Of a DNA stretch of 35,973 nt, positions 25,282 to 32,129 are shown piece after piece; within the stretch, counting starts at the first letter, position 1, and each line of letters starts with the position of its first letter. The notes beneath the pieces are model-generated. The model made no database searches. It saw only the letters and a program-made list of their open reading frames with translations, and was not told the origin of the DNA. The DNA is from JASKKU01 sp964416905 (GTDB lineage Archaea > Nanobdellota > Nanobdellia > Woesearchaeales > JASKKU01): positions 1 through 35,973 of the forward strand of contig CAYQFL010000006.1 in the NCBI GenBank assembly GCA_964416905.1, written 5' to 3'. Position numbers and translations under genes: made by a program.

Positions 25282-25992
25282 TTATTCTATAAATTCTTTT
25301 AGAAAATCTTTGTTATTATTGTTTGTTCTTCTATAGAATCTTTTTGCGTGCTCAACAATCAAAGCATGGTACTCTTGATATAGTTTATAATCTCTAGGTA
25401 AATTTTTCTCAAAAAGCTCTTTTATTTCATCGTATTTTTCTTCGCTTTTAATCAAGTTTAGGTTTTTAAGCATTCTTTTAGTGTATGCATCAACTACAAA
25501 AGAAGGAATCTTATATGCATACAAGAGAATTGAGTCAGCAGTTTCTTTTCCAACGCCTTTTATAGAAAGCAGTTCTTCTCTTGTAGGAATACCTTTTTTA
25601 TTCAAAAACCAATTTGCGATTGTCTTTAACCGTTCAGCTTTTTGATTAAAATAACCTGCAGGTCTTATCGCTTGTTTCAATATTGAATCATTGCAATTCA
25701 ATATCGCTTTCGGCGAAAGTAGGTTGGCTTTTTTTAAGTTTATTAATGCCTTTTCAACCTGTAGCCACGAAGTATTCTGTGTTAATATTGAGCCAACGAT
25801 TATCTCAAATCGTTGATTATTATTTTTTGGAATAGAATAGTCTTTTGGATGATATCTGCAGAACAGTGTTTTTTCAGAGCTTTCATCTAGCAGGGGCCAC
25901 CAGCCTTGAGGACCATATTTTTTGAATAGCCTTTGATAGATGCTGAGGATAATGTTGTTTTTTATGTTGTTTTCTGTCTTACAATTTGTCAT
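25282..25992 (-). CDS. HhH-GPD DNA glycosylase of the endonuclease III superfamily, MagIII-like (3-methyladenine type)
   Basis: 236 residues. The helix-hairpin-helix LLSIKGVGKETADSILLYAY (141-160) and catalytic Asp168 in FVVDAYTKR are clear. At the position of endonuclease III's catalytic lysine there is Glu150 (G-V-G-K-E), as expected of a monofunctional glycosylase. The four-cysteine iron-sulfur loop that ends endonuclease III is missing; the region reads IVEHAKRFYRR. The YGPQGWWP motif near residues 26-33 and the TQNTSW segment are typical of the MagIII-like group, which excises alkylated bases. The gene converges with the HExxxH gene and diverges from the radical SAM gene. The family is secure; the substrate is inferred. 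Confidence 0.9.
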   Translation of the reverse strand: MTNCKTENNIKNNIILSIYQRLFKKYGPQGWWPLLDESSEKTLFCRYHPKDYSIPKNNNQRFEIIVGSILTQNTSWLQVEKALINLKKANLLSPKAILNCNDSILKQAIRPAGYFNQKAERLKTIANWFLNKKGIPTREELLSIKGVGKETADSILLYAYKIPSFVVDAYTKRMLKNLNLIKSEEKYDEIKELFEKNLPRDYKLYQEYHALIVEHAKRFYRRTNNNNKDFLKEFIE

Positions 25993-26088
25993 TTTTAGTA
26001 AATCTGTTTTTTTAATTGCTTTTTTCGTTTTTACTGTTTCCTTATATTTGTTTTGTTAATGCTAAAGAAGTGATAGAAATATATACCT

Positions 26089-26111
26089 AAATATATTTAT
26101 AAAATATATTT
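26089..26111. repeat. Two tandem 10-base palindromes
   Basis: AAATATATTT occurs at 26089-26098 and 26102-26111, separated by ATA. Each copy is its own reverse complement, and the centre-to-centre spacing is 13 bases. They lie in the 193-base divergent promoter region between the MagIII-like and radical SAM genes, about 75-97 bases before the latter's ATG. High AT content makes chance a real possibility. Confidence 0.5.
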
Positions 26112-26153
26112 TTTAAAATGTATTTTTCATTTTATTTAAGTGGTTACGAGATT

Positions 26154-26160
26154 TTTTATA
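26154..26160 (+). promoter_or_regulatory. TATA box of the radical SAM/SPASM-like gene
   Basis: TTTTATA is centred about 28 bases before the ATG at 26186. No Shine-Dalgarno sequence is present, which fits a leaderless transcript. Confidence 0.5.
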
Positions 26161-26185
26161 GTACTTTGATTTTTCAATTAACAAA

Positions 26186-27625
26186 ATGGCACTCACAGAT
26201 AAATTATTGGAACATGTTGTTAATAAGTATGTTACTAAGGTTCAGAGAGATCCTAATCAATTAGATGCTGTTTTTGATGATTTAAAGAAGTATAGTGCTG
26301 GAACAGCTTTTGATAATTTTTTTAGCTGGGTGAAAGAAAATCCTGGGCCAAGAGAATTGTTTAAGAGAATCTTTGAGAGAGATGAAAAGCAAGTCAAAAT
26401 GTTTTTTGATAATATGATAGTACATTCAGGTTTAGAATGGTTACTAAATAACAGCAAACTTGATCCTGAAAAAGAGTTTCCTGCACCTTTCACTTTGTTG
26501 ATTAGCCCAACAATGAGATGCAATCTTAGATGTGAAGGCTGCTACGCATTTTCTTATGACAAGTCAAGCGATATGAGTAAAGAATTCTTTGATAGGATTT
26601 TAACTGAAGGAGAGGAAATGGGCGTTCATTTTTATACCTTATTGGGCGGAGAACCAAGCCTGAAAATAAAGGAATTTAAAGATGTATTTGAAAAGCATAA
26701 TAAATCTATATTCCAGATGTTCACTAATGCAACCATTATGAACAGGGATGAAGAAACTCTGGAAACTATATTGGAATTAGGTAATATAATTCCTGTTTTA
26801 AGTGTAGATGGTCGAAAAGAGCAGACGGATCTTTTGAGAGGAGCTGGTGTTTATGAAGAAGTTCTAAATGTTGCTGAAAAACTTAAAGAAAGAAAATCTT
26901 TATATGGTATCTCTTTAGTTCTAACTAGGGATAACTTTGACGATTTGTCTGATTTAACCTTGTATGATGAATGGATTGATAGAGGCGCTTTATTTGGCTG
27001 GATTTTCTTGTATATGCCTGTAGCTAAAGGTTCCCATGTTGAGTTAATGCCGACTGCTGAACAGAGAAAGAAAATGTATGATGTCGTTCAAGAAGTGAGA
27101 AAGAATAAGCCATTTTTCTTAATGGATTTCTGGAATGATGCGCCTGCTGTTGATGGGTGTATTGCAGCAAGGAGATATGCTCATATCAATAATGAGGGTT
27201 ACCTTGAACCTTGTATTTTTGTACACCAAGCTGTAGACAATCTTCATGAAAAGAGTTTGAAAGAAGCGTGGAATTCTGATTTCTTTAATGCTATTAGATT
27301 ATATCAACCGCATACAGATAATCTTTTGCAACCATGCATGATTATTGGTAATCCAAAGGTGCTCAGAACGATTGATGAAAAATATAAACCAAAGTCTACA
27401 GATGGATATTCTGTTCAACGCATCTTTGAGATAGCAGATATACTTGATAAGTACGCTGAGAATGTTGCAAAGGAATTAGAGCCTTTCTTTAAAGAGAAGT
27501 ATCCTGATGTTTATAGGAAATGGGAAGAAAGAAAAGCTGCACATACTGAGGGCTTTGACAGGATATGGTTGAAGTATTTACCAGAAGAAAAGAGAAAAGA
27601 GCTAGAGAAAAAGTATTTGTTGTAA
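26186..27625 (+). CDS. Radical SAM protein with a SPASM/twitch-like C-terminal region
   Basis: 479 residues. CNLRCEGC (residues 112-119) supplies the C-x3-C-x2-C ligands of the radical SAM [4Fe-4S] cluster. LLGGEP, about 35 residues later, is the GGE motif that binds SAM. Further cysteines in VDGC, EPC and QPC segments, with GYLEP before the second, resemble the auxiliary cluster domain of SPASM/twitch proteins. A helical N-terminal extension of about 100 residues and a charged helical C-terminus frame the core. The reaction cannot be assigned; members of this superfamily modify peptides, lipids or cofactors. It is leaderless and has its own T-rich terminator, so it is probably monocistronic. 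Confidence 0.9.
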   Translation: MALTDKLLEHVVNKYVTKVQRDPNQLDAVFDDLKKYSAGTAFDNFFSWVKENPGPRELFKRIFERDEKQVKMFFDNMIVHSGLEWLLNNSKLDPEKEFPAPFTLLISPTMRCNLRCEGCYAFSYDKSSDMSKEFFDRILTEGEEMGVHFYTLLGGEPSLKIKEFKDVFEKHNKSIFQMFTNATIMNRDEETLETILELGNIIPVLSVDGRKEQTDLLRGAGVYEEVLNVAEKLKERKSLYGISLVLTRDNFDDLSDLTLYDEWIDRGALFGWIFLYMPVAKGSHVELMPTAEQRKKMYDVVQEVRKNKPFFLMDFWNDAPAVDGCIAARRYAHINNEGYLEPCIFVHQAVDNLHEKSLKEAWNSDFFNAIRLYQPHTDNLLQPCMIIGNPKVLRTIDEKYKPKSTDGYSVQRIFEIADILDKYAENVAKELEPFFKEKYPDVYRKWEERKAAHTEGFDRIWLKYLPEEKRKELEKKYLL

Positions 27626-27642
27626 TTTTATAAATTTGTTAG

Positions 27643-27657
27643 TTTCTTTTTATTTTT
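27643..27657 (+). terminator. T-rich terminator tract
   Basis: TTTCTTTTTATTTTT lies 18-32 bases after the radical SAM stop codon and is suited to factor-independent termination by archaeal RNA polymerase. Confidence 0.5.
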
Positions 27658-27737
27658 ACTCTACCTTTTAGCCTTTTAGCAGACGTAATTCTTCTTGTTT
27701 TATTTGAATTGACTTGTAACTTTTAAAGTGTGACAAA

Positions 27738-27774
27738 TTTTTATATTGAGTATGTTTTTTTTAATAATATTATT
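27738..27774 (+). promoter_or_regulatory. Probable por operon promoter with a palindrome at the start site
   Basis: TTTTTATATT (27738-27747) is a good TATA box and would start transcription near 27770. The perfect 12-base palindrome AATAATATTATT (27763-27774) covers that position, a suitable place for a repressor. The leader before porG would be about 110 bases. The rest of the 256-base gap (27626-27881) holds only a 12-codon ATG frame at 27802-27840 with no convincing support. Confidence 0.5.
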
Positions 27775-27881
27775 GCACAACTAAACAAGTTTTTTAAAGG
27801 AATGACGCTTTTGAATTTTTGTGAAAGTTGGCTTTTTTGAGTGCTTTTGGTTTTAATCTTTAAGTAAAATGGTGATTTTTT

Positions 27882-28451
27882 ATGAAGGATTTGGTTGAGA
27901 TTAGGTTTCATGGTCGAGGCGGTCAAGGCGCTAAAAGCGCTGCCCAAATTCTTGCTGAGGCTGCAATGCTTGAAGGTAAGTTTATTCAAGCTTTTCCCGA
28001 ATACGGTCCGGAGAGGACAGGAGCTCCTATGAAGGCTTTTGTAAGGATTAGCAATGAACGAATAAGGACTTATCAGCCCGTGATTAATCCTGATTTTTTG
28101 GTTGTTATTGACCCCAGCTTAGTTAATTTTAAGGATATCATTCTTGAAGGAGTAACTGAACAAACTGTTTTAGTTTTGAATTCAAAGAAATCAGTGGATG
28201 AACTTAGAGAATTCCTTAATTTTAATGGAAAAATCTATGTTTTGGATGCGAATGATATTGCTATAAGGAATATTGGCGTAAATAAATCTAATATGCCTAT
28301 GCTTGCAGCGTTAGTTAAAGTAAGCAATTTAGTTGACATAAACAAAGTTATTGAGGTTTTCTCTGAGCATTTTAAGGACAAACTAAGTAAAGAAGTTTAT
28401 GAAGGTAATATAAAAGCAATATGGGAAGCTTACAACGGGGTGAACTTATGA
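27882..28451 (+). CDS. porG: Pyruvate/2-oxoacid:ferredoxin oxidoreductase, gamma subunit
   Basis: 189 residues, full length for the gamma subunit. The enzyme oxidises pyruvate (or a related 2-oxoacid) with CoA to acetyl-CoA and CO2, reducing ferredoxin, in the cytosol. The family opening RFHGRGGQGAKSAAQILAEA and the FPEYGPERTGAP segment are intact, and PDFLVVIDPSL follows. GGTGAT (27871-27876) stands five bases before the ATG. This is the first gene of a four-gene operon in the order G-D-A-B. Its stop overlaps the porD start (ATGA, 28448-28451). Pyruvate is the default substrate guess; 2-oxoisovalerate specificity cannot be excluded from sequence. Confidence 0.95.
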   Translation: MKDLVEIRFHGRGGQGAKSAAQILAEAAMLEGKFIQAFPEYGPERTGAPMKAFVRISNERIRTYQPVINPDFLVVIDPSLVNFKDIILEGVTEQTVLVLNSKKSVDELREFLNFNGKIYVLDANDIAIRNIGVNKSNMPMLAALVKVSNLVDINKVIEVFSEHFKDKLSKEVYEGNIKAIWEAYNGVNL

Positions 28452-28738
28452 GCAAAGGTTGGAAGGAAATTCCTGAAGGAGGGTTGATTGTTGAGCCTCA
28501 CACTTCTTTAGAGAATAAAACAGGCACTTGGAGAAGTTTTAAACCTGTATGGGATCCTGATAAATGTATTCATTGTATGTTCTGTGTTTTCTATTGCCCG
28601 GATAGTGCAATCCCTATAACCAAAGATGAAAAGCCGAAAAGATTGGACACAGATTTGAATTATTGCAAAGGATGCGGAATTTGTGCGAATGTCTGTCCAA
28701 CAAATGCAATTGAAATGGTTGAAGAGGGTGATGAATGA
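28448..28738 (+). CDS. porD: Pyruvate/2-oxoacid:ferredoxin oxidoreductase, delta (ferredoxin-like) subunit
   Basis: 96 residues from the ATG at 28448, which has GGGGTGA (28437-28443) just upstream and overlaps the porG stop. An earlier in-frame ATG at 28421 lies deep inside porG without a Shine-Dalgarno sequence and is rejected. Two complete [4Fe-4S] motifs are present: CIHCMFCVFYCP and CKGCGICANVCP. These clusters carry electrons from the TPP-bound cluster in PorB to free ferredoxin. The WRSFKPVWDPDKC segment ahead of the first motif is typical of PorD. The stop overlaps porA (ATGATG, 28735-28740). Confidence 0.95.
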   Translation: MSKGWKEIPEGGLIVEPHTSLENKTGTWRSFKPVWDPDKCIHCMFCVFYCPDSAIPITKDEKPKRLDTDLNYCKGCGICANVCPTNAIEMVEEGDE

Positions 28739-29898
28739 TGAGAAAAGCTTTAACTGGTGCCTATGCGGCTGCAGAGGCTATGAGGCAAATTAATCCAGAT
28801 GTTGTGGCAGCATATCCTATTACTCCTCAAACTCCGATTATGGAGAGATTTGCTTACTTTGTTAACAATGGTTTAGTAGATACTGAGCTAATCAGAGTTG
28901 AGTCAGAACATTCAGCAATGAGCGCTGTTGTTGGCGCAAGTGCTGCTGGTTCAAGAGCTATGACTGCAACTAGCTCTGTAGGCTTAGCTTTAATGTTTGA
29001 AGTAGTTAATGCGGCTTCAGGTTTAAGGTTGCCTATTGTGATGAATGTTGTTAATCGAGCTTTAAGTGCTCCAATTAATATTCATGGCGATCATTCTGAT
29101 AGTATGGCTTGCAGGGATGCTGGCTGGATTCAGATTTATTCAGAGAACGCCCAAGAAGTTTATGAGCATACTTTATTAGCTATTAAACTCAGTGAGGACC
29201 ACGATATTTTGCTTCCATCAATGATTATGCAGGATGGTTTCATAACAAGCCATAGTGTTGAACCTGTTGATGTTTTGGATGATGATGTTGTTAAACAATT
29301 TGTTGGTGAATTTAAACCTAAGCACAGTTTGTTGTTTGATGAGAATCCAATAACAATAGGAGCTTTGGAACTTTATGATTACTTTTTTGAAACAAAGAGG
29401 CAACAGGAAGAAGCTATGAACATAGTTAAGCAGAAATATTACCATTATGCTGAAGAGCTTTCTAAGCTTACTGGAAACAAATATCCTATGGTAGAAAGAT
29501 ACTTTTTAGATGATGCTGAAGTAGCTATTGTTGCTTTAAATTCAGCAGCTTCCACTACAAAGGTTGTTGTAGATAAATTAAGAGCTGAAGGAAAGAAAGT
29601 TGGATTACTTAAGATTAGATTATTTAGGCCTTTCCCTTACGAAGAGGTTGTTGATGCTTTGAAAAATGTTAAGTTCATAGGTGTGCTTGATAGATCCTTT
29701 TCGTTTGGTGCTAATGCTCCATTGTTTGGTGAAATAAAAAATGCTCTTTATGATTTAGATAATAGACCAAAGGTTCAAAGTTACATCTTTGGTTTAGGAG
29801 GAAGAGCACTTTATGAGAAAGATATTGTAGAAGTATTTAATCAATTGCTTGAAGGTAATGTTTCTAATGAAAAGAGATACTTAAATTTGAGAGAGTGA
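28735..29898 (+). CDS. porA: Pyruvate/2-oxoacid:ferredoxin oxidoreductase, alpha subunit
   Basis: 387 residues, usual length for archaeal PorA. AAYPITPQTPIMERF near residue 25 is the family signature, followed by the ESEHSAMSAVVGASAAGSRA region that helps form the TPP site. A C-terminal transketolase-like domain contains VGLLKIRLFRPFPYEEV. Two adjacent ATG codons (28735 and 28738) follow GAGGGTGAT; the second has better spacing, so the protein may be one residue shorter. It overlaps porD, and porB begins four bases after its stop. It pairs with PorB to form the catalytic heterodimer. Confidence 0.95.
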   Translation: MMRKALTGAYAAAEAMRQINPDVVAAYPITPQTPIMERFAYFVNNGLVDTELIRVESEHSAMSAVVGASAAGSRAMTATSSVGLALMFEVVNAASGLRLPIVMNVVNRALSAPINIHGDHSDSMACRDAGWIQIYSENAQEVYEHTLLAIKLSEDHDILLPSMIMQDGFITSHSVEPVDVLDDDVVKQFVGEFKPKHSLLFDENPITIGALELYDYFFETKRQQEEAMNIVKQKYYHYAEELSKLTGNKYPMVERYFLDDAEVAIVALNSAASTTKVVVDKLRAEGKKVGLLKIRLFRPFPYEEVVDALKNVKFIGVLDRSFSFGANAPLFGEIKNALYDLDNRPKVQSYIFGLGGRALYEKDIVEVFNQLLEGNVSNEKRYLNLRE

Positions 29899-29902
29899 TA
29901 AA

Positions 29903-30838
29903 ATGAATATTACTGAAGCTGTTAAAAAACCAACTGCGCTTTCGCCAGGACATAGAGCTTGTGCAGGTTGTCCTGCGCCAATTATTGCGAAAGCAATTCT
30001 TTCAGTTGTAGATGGTCCTGTTGTGGTTTCTAATGCTACAGGCTGTTTAGAGGTAACTACCACAATTTACCCGCAATCTGCATGGAACGTTCCGTGGATA
30101 CATAACACTTTTGAGAATGCTGCAGCAACTTTATCTGGAGTTGAAACTGCTTACAAAGCTTTGAAAAAGAAAGGTAAAATTGACAAAGATATTAAGTTCA
30201 TAGCGTTTGGCGGAGATGGCGGAACTTATGACATAGGTTTACAGAGCTTATCAGGTGCTCTAGAAAGAGGTCATGATTTTACTTATGTCTGTTATGATAA
30301 CGAAGGTTATATGAACACTGGCGGCCAAAGGTCAAGTGCTACACCTTTCGCTGCTAATACAACAACAGACCCTGTTGGAAAAGTTAGGAAAGGAAAGCAG
30401 GAATGGAGAAAGGATTTGATTAAGATTGCTGCAGCGCATGGAATAAAATATGCTGCGCAAGCATCTATATCTAACTGGGCTGATTTGTTAATGAAAGCAA
30501 AGAAAGCTATAGAAACCAAAGGGCCAACAGTTCTTTTAGTGCTGTCTCCTTGTGTTGCATTATGGAAGATACCAATGAGCAAAGCTGTGGAGGTTTCTAA
30601 GAAGGCAGTGGATTCAGGTTTCTGGCCTTTATACGAGATTGAGAATGGTTATGTTAAACTTAACTATGATCCTAAGGATAAAAAGATTCCTATAGAGGAA
30701 TTTGTTAAGATGCAAGGGAGATATAGGCATTTATTAAAAGAAGAAAATAAGCCTTTATTAGAGAAATTACAAAAGCAGATAGATGAAGAATTTGATAAAC
30801 TTAGAAAACTTTCTGAGTCAGGATTGCAGATTTTCTAA
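29903..30838 (+). CDS. porB: Pyruvate/2-oxoacid:ferredoxin oxidoreductase, beta (TPP-binding) subunit
   Basis: 311 residues. The TPP/Mg2+ site is seen as GGDGGTYDIG (103-112) and YDNEGYMNTGGQRS (131-144). The cluster ligands are C20 and C23 (RACAGC), C48 (ATGCLE) and C217 (SPCVALW), a complete set for the [4Fe-4S] cluster next to TPP. The ATG at 29903 follows GAGTGAT, which is part of the end of porA, so translation is probably coupled. T-rich DNA (30839-30854) right after the stop marks the likely operon end. The subunit is complete and should be functional. Confidence 0.96.
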   Translation: MNITEAVKKPTALSPGHRACAGCPAPIIAKAILSVVDGPVVVSNATGCLEVTTTIYPQSAWNVPWIHNTFENAAATLSGVETAYKALKKKGKIDKDIKFIAFGGDGGTYDIGLQSLSGALERGHDFTYVCYDNEGYMNTGGQRSSATPFAANTTTDPVGKVRKGKQEWRKDLIKIAAAHGIKYAAQASISNWADLLMKAKKAIETKGPTVLLVLSPCVALWKIPMSKAVEVSKKAVDSGFWPLYEIENGYVKLNYDPKDKKIPIEEFVKMQGRYRHLLKEENKPLLEKLQKQIDEEFDKLRKLSESGLQIF

Positions 30839-30854
30839 ATTTTGTTTTTTATTT
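30839..30854 (+). terminator. T-rich terminator of the por operon
   Basis: ATTTTGTTTTTTATTT follows the porB stop directly. The next gene has its own TATA box 40 bases further on, which supports termination here. Confidence 0.45.
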
Positions 30855-30894
30855 GTTGTCTTCTGTATTTATTTCTATCTGAAAGTTAATAAGA

Positions 30895-30902
30895 TTTATA
30901 TA
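30895..30902 (+). promoter_or_regulatory. TATA box of the antiporter-ATPase pair
   Basis: TTTATATA is centred 28 bases before the ATG at 30926, giving a leaderless transcript that would cover both transport genes. Confidence 0.6.
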
Positions 30903-30925
30903 TTGAAGAGATTTAAGGATAAAAT

Positions 30926-32128
30926 ATGAACCTGTTCCTGCTTTTAGCCTTAATATACATATCTACTTTCCTTTTAGGGAGATTGCTTGAAAAAGTGAAT
31001 ATACCTTGGATTTTCGCTTCATTATTGCTAGGTTTAATCTTATCAGTTTACAATCCTTTTAGTGCAATAACATCATCGCAAACATTTAAATTTCTTGCAG
31101 AAATAGGCATGTATTTTCTTTTGTTTATTATTGGTTTCGAGATTGATTTGACCACTTTTAAAAAATATTCAAAATTTATTTTTAAGGCAACAGCTTTTAT
31201 AATCTTCTTTGAAGCAATTCTTGGGGCATTGTTTATTCATTCTGTTTTTAATTATCCTTGGTTTATCTCTTTCGTAATAGCACTTTCTTTTGCAACTGTA
31301 GGTGAGGCAATTCTTATTCCAATACTTGATAAATTTAAACTTGTTAATACAAAACTTGGGCAAAGCATAATTGGAATCGGCGCTTTTGATGACATAATAG
31401 AAGTTTTTACTTTGATTCTGGTTATGTTTTTGATTGGTAGAAAAGCGGATGTTCCACATGTAAATCTCGCGTTAATTTTACTGTCACTTCTTGCATTATT
31501 TTCGTTGACTGTTTGGCTCACGAAACTTAAGAATCGAGGCTCTAAATTTGAATTCTCAGGAATTGAACATTTGCTTATTTTTGTGTTCTTTATCTTTTTC
31601 CTTTTCTTGGGCATAGGAGAATACGCTCATGCAACTGCAATTGCAGCAATCTTATCTGGAATTTCACTTAAAACTTTTATTCCTAATAAAAGGCTAAAGC
31701 TTATAGAAAGTGATATCAAAAGTATGGCTTATGGTTTTTTTACGCCGATCTTCTTTTTTTGGGTGGGCAGCACAATTAATTTTAATTCTATATTTTCTTA
31801 TCCTTTACTGTTGTTATTAGTTTTAATAATTTCCAACGGTGCAAAGATTTTAGCTAGTTTGATTATAAGCAGAAAAGAAATGAGCAGGAAGGAAAGTTTT
31901 TTACTAGGGATAGGGCTTTCAGCGAGATTTAGCACAAGCATAATTATAATAAAAATTTTGTATGATAAGTTTTTGATAGATTCAAGACTTTATTCAATCC
32001 TGGTTGTTTCAAGCGCTTTTTCGGTATTTATACCTTTAATATTCTCATATTTGTTAACAAAATGGAATATATCAAAAATCAGAAATAAAGGTTCCTCATC
32101 TAAAATTGCATTCTACAGGGGCGTGTAA
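30926..32128 (+). CDS. CPA2-family (Kef-type) cation/proton antiporter
   Basis: 400 residues of mostly hydrophobic sequence, about 12 membrane helices. GAFDDIIEVFTL (with D155 and D156) is the ion-binding double-Asp motif of the CPA2 family, and LLFIIGFEIDL and FATVGEAILIPIL are also typical. There is no C-terminal TrkA-N regulatory domain, so this is the transport domain alone. It probably exchanges Na+ or K+ for protons across the cytoplasmic membrane; the ion cannot be decided by eye. The gene is leaderless and ends one base before the P-type ATPase start, so the two are certainly co-transcribed. Confidence 0.92.
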   Translation: MNLFLLLALIYISTFLLGRLLEKVNIPWIFASLLLGLILSVYNPFSAITSSQTFKFLAEIGMYFLLFIIGFEIDLTTFKKYSKFIFKATAFIIFFEAILGALFIHSVFNYPWFISFVIALSFATVGEAILIPILDKFKLVNTKLGQSIIGIGAFDDIIEVFTLILVMFLIGRKADVPHVNLALILLSLLALFSLTVWLTKLKNRGSKFEFSGIEHLLIFVFFIFFLFLGIGEYAHATAIAAILSGISLKTFIPNKRLKLIESDIKSMAYGFFTPIFFFWVGSTINFNSIFSYPLLLLLVLIISNGAKILASLIISRKEMSRKESFLLGIGLSARFSTSIIIIKILYDKFLIDSRLYSILVVSSAFSVFIPLIFSYLLTKWNISKIRNKGSSSKIAFYRGV

Positions 32129-32129
32129 T

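Noticed and set aside
27802..27840. 12-codon ATG frame in the porG leader
   Set aside because: Too short, with its only G-rich sequence touching the ATG; noted as a leader curiosity and not called a gene.
28421..28447. Upstream ATG for porD
   Set aside because: It lies in the porG coding end with no Shine-Dalgarno sequence, whereas the ATG at 28448 has one and matches the family N-terminus.
31169..31614. Two antisense frames of 96 and 120 codons opposite the antiporter
   Set aside because: They mirror the hydrophobic codons of a convincing CPA2 transporter and show no family features.
32106..32129. TTG start for the P-type ATPase
   Set aside because: It lies within the end of the antiporter gene; the ATG at 32130 fits the family N-terminus and has a G-rich site upstream.
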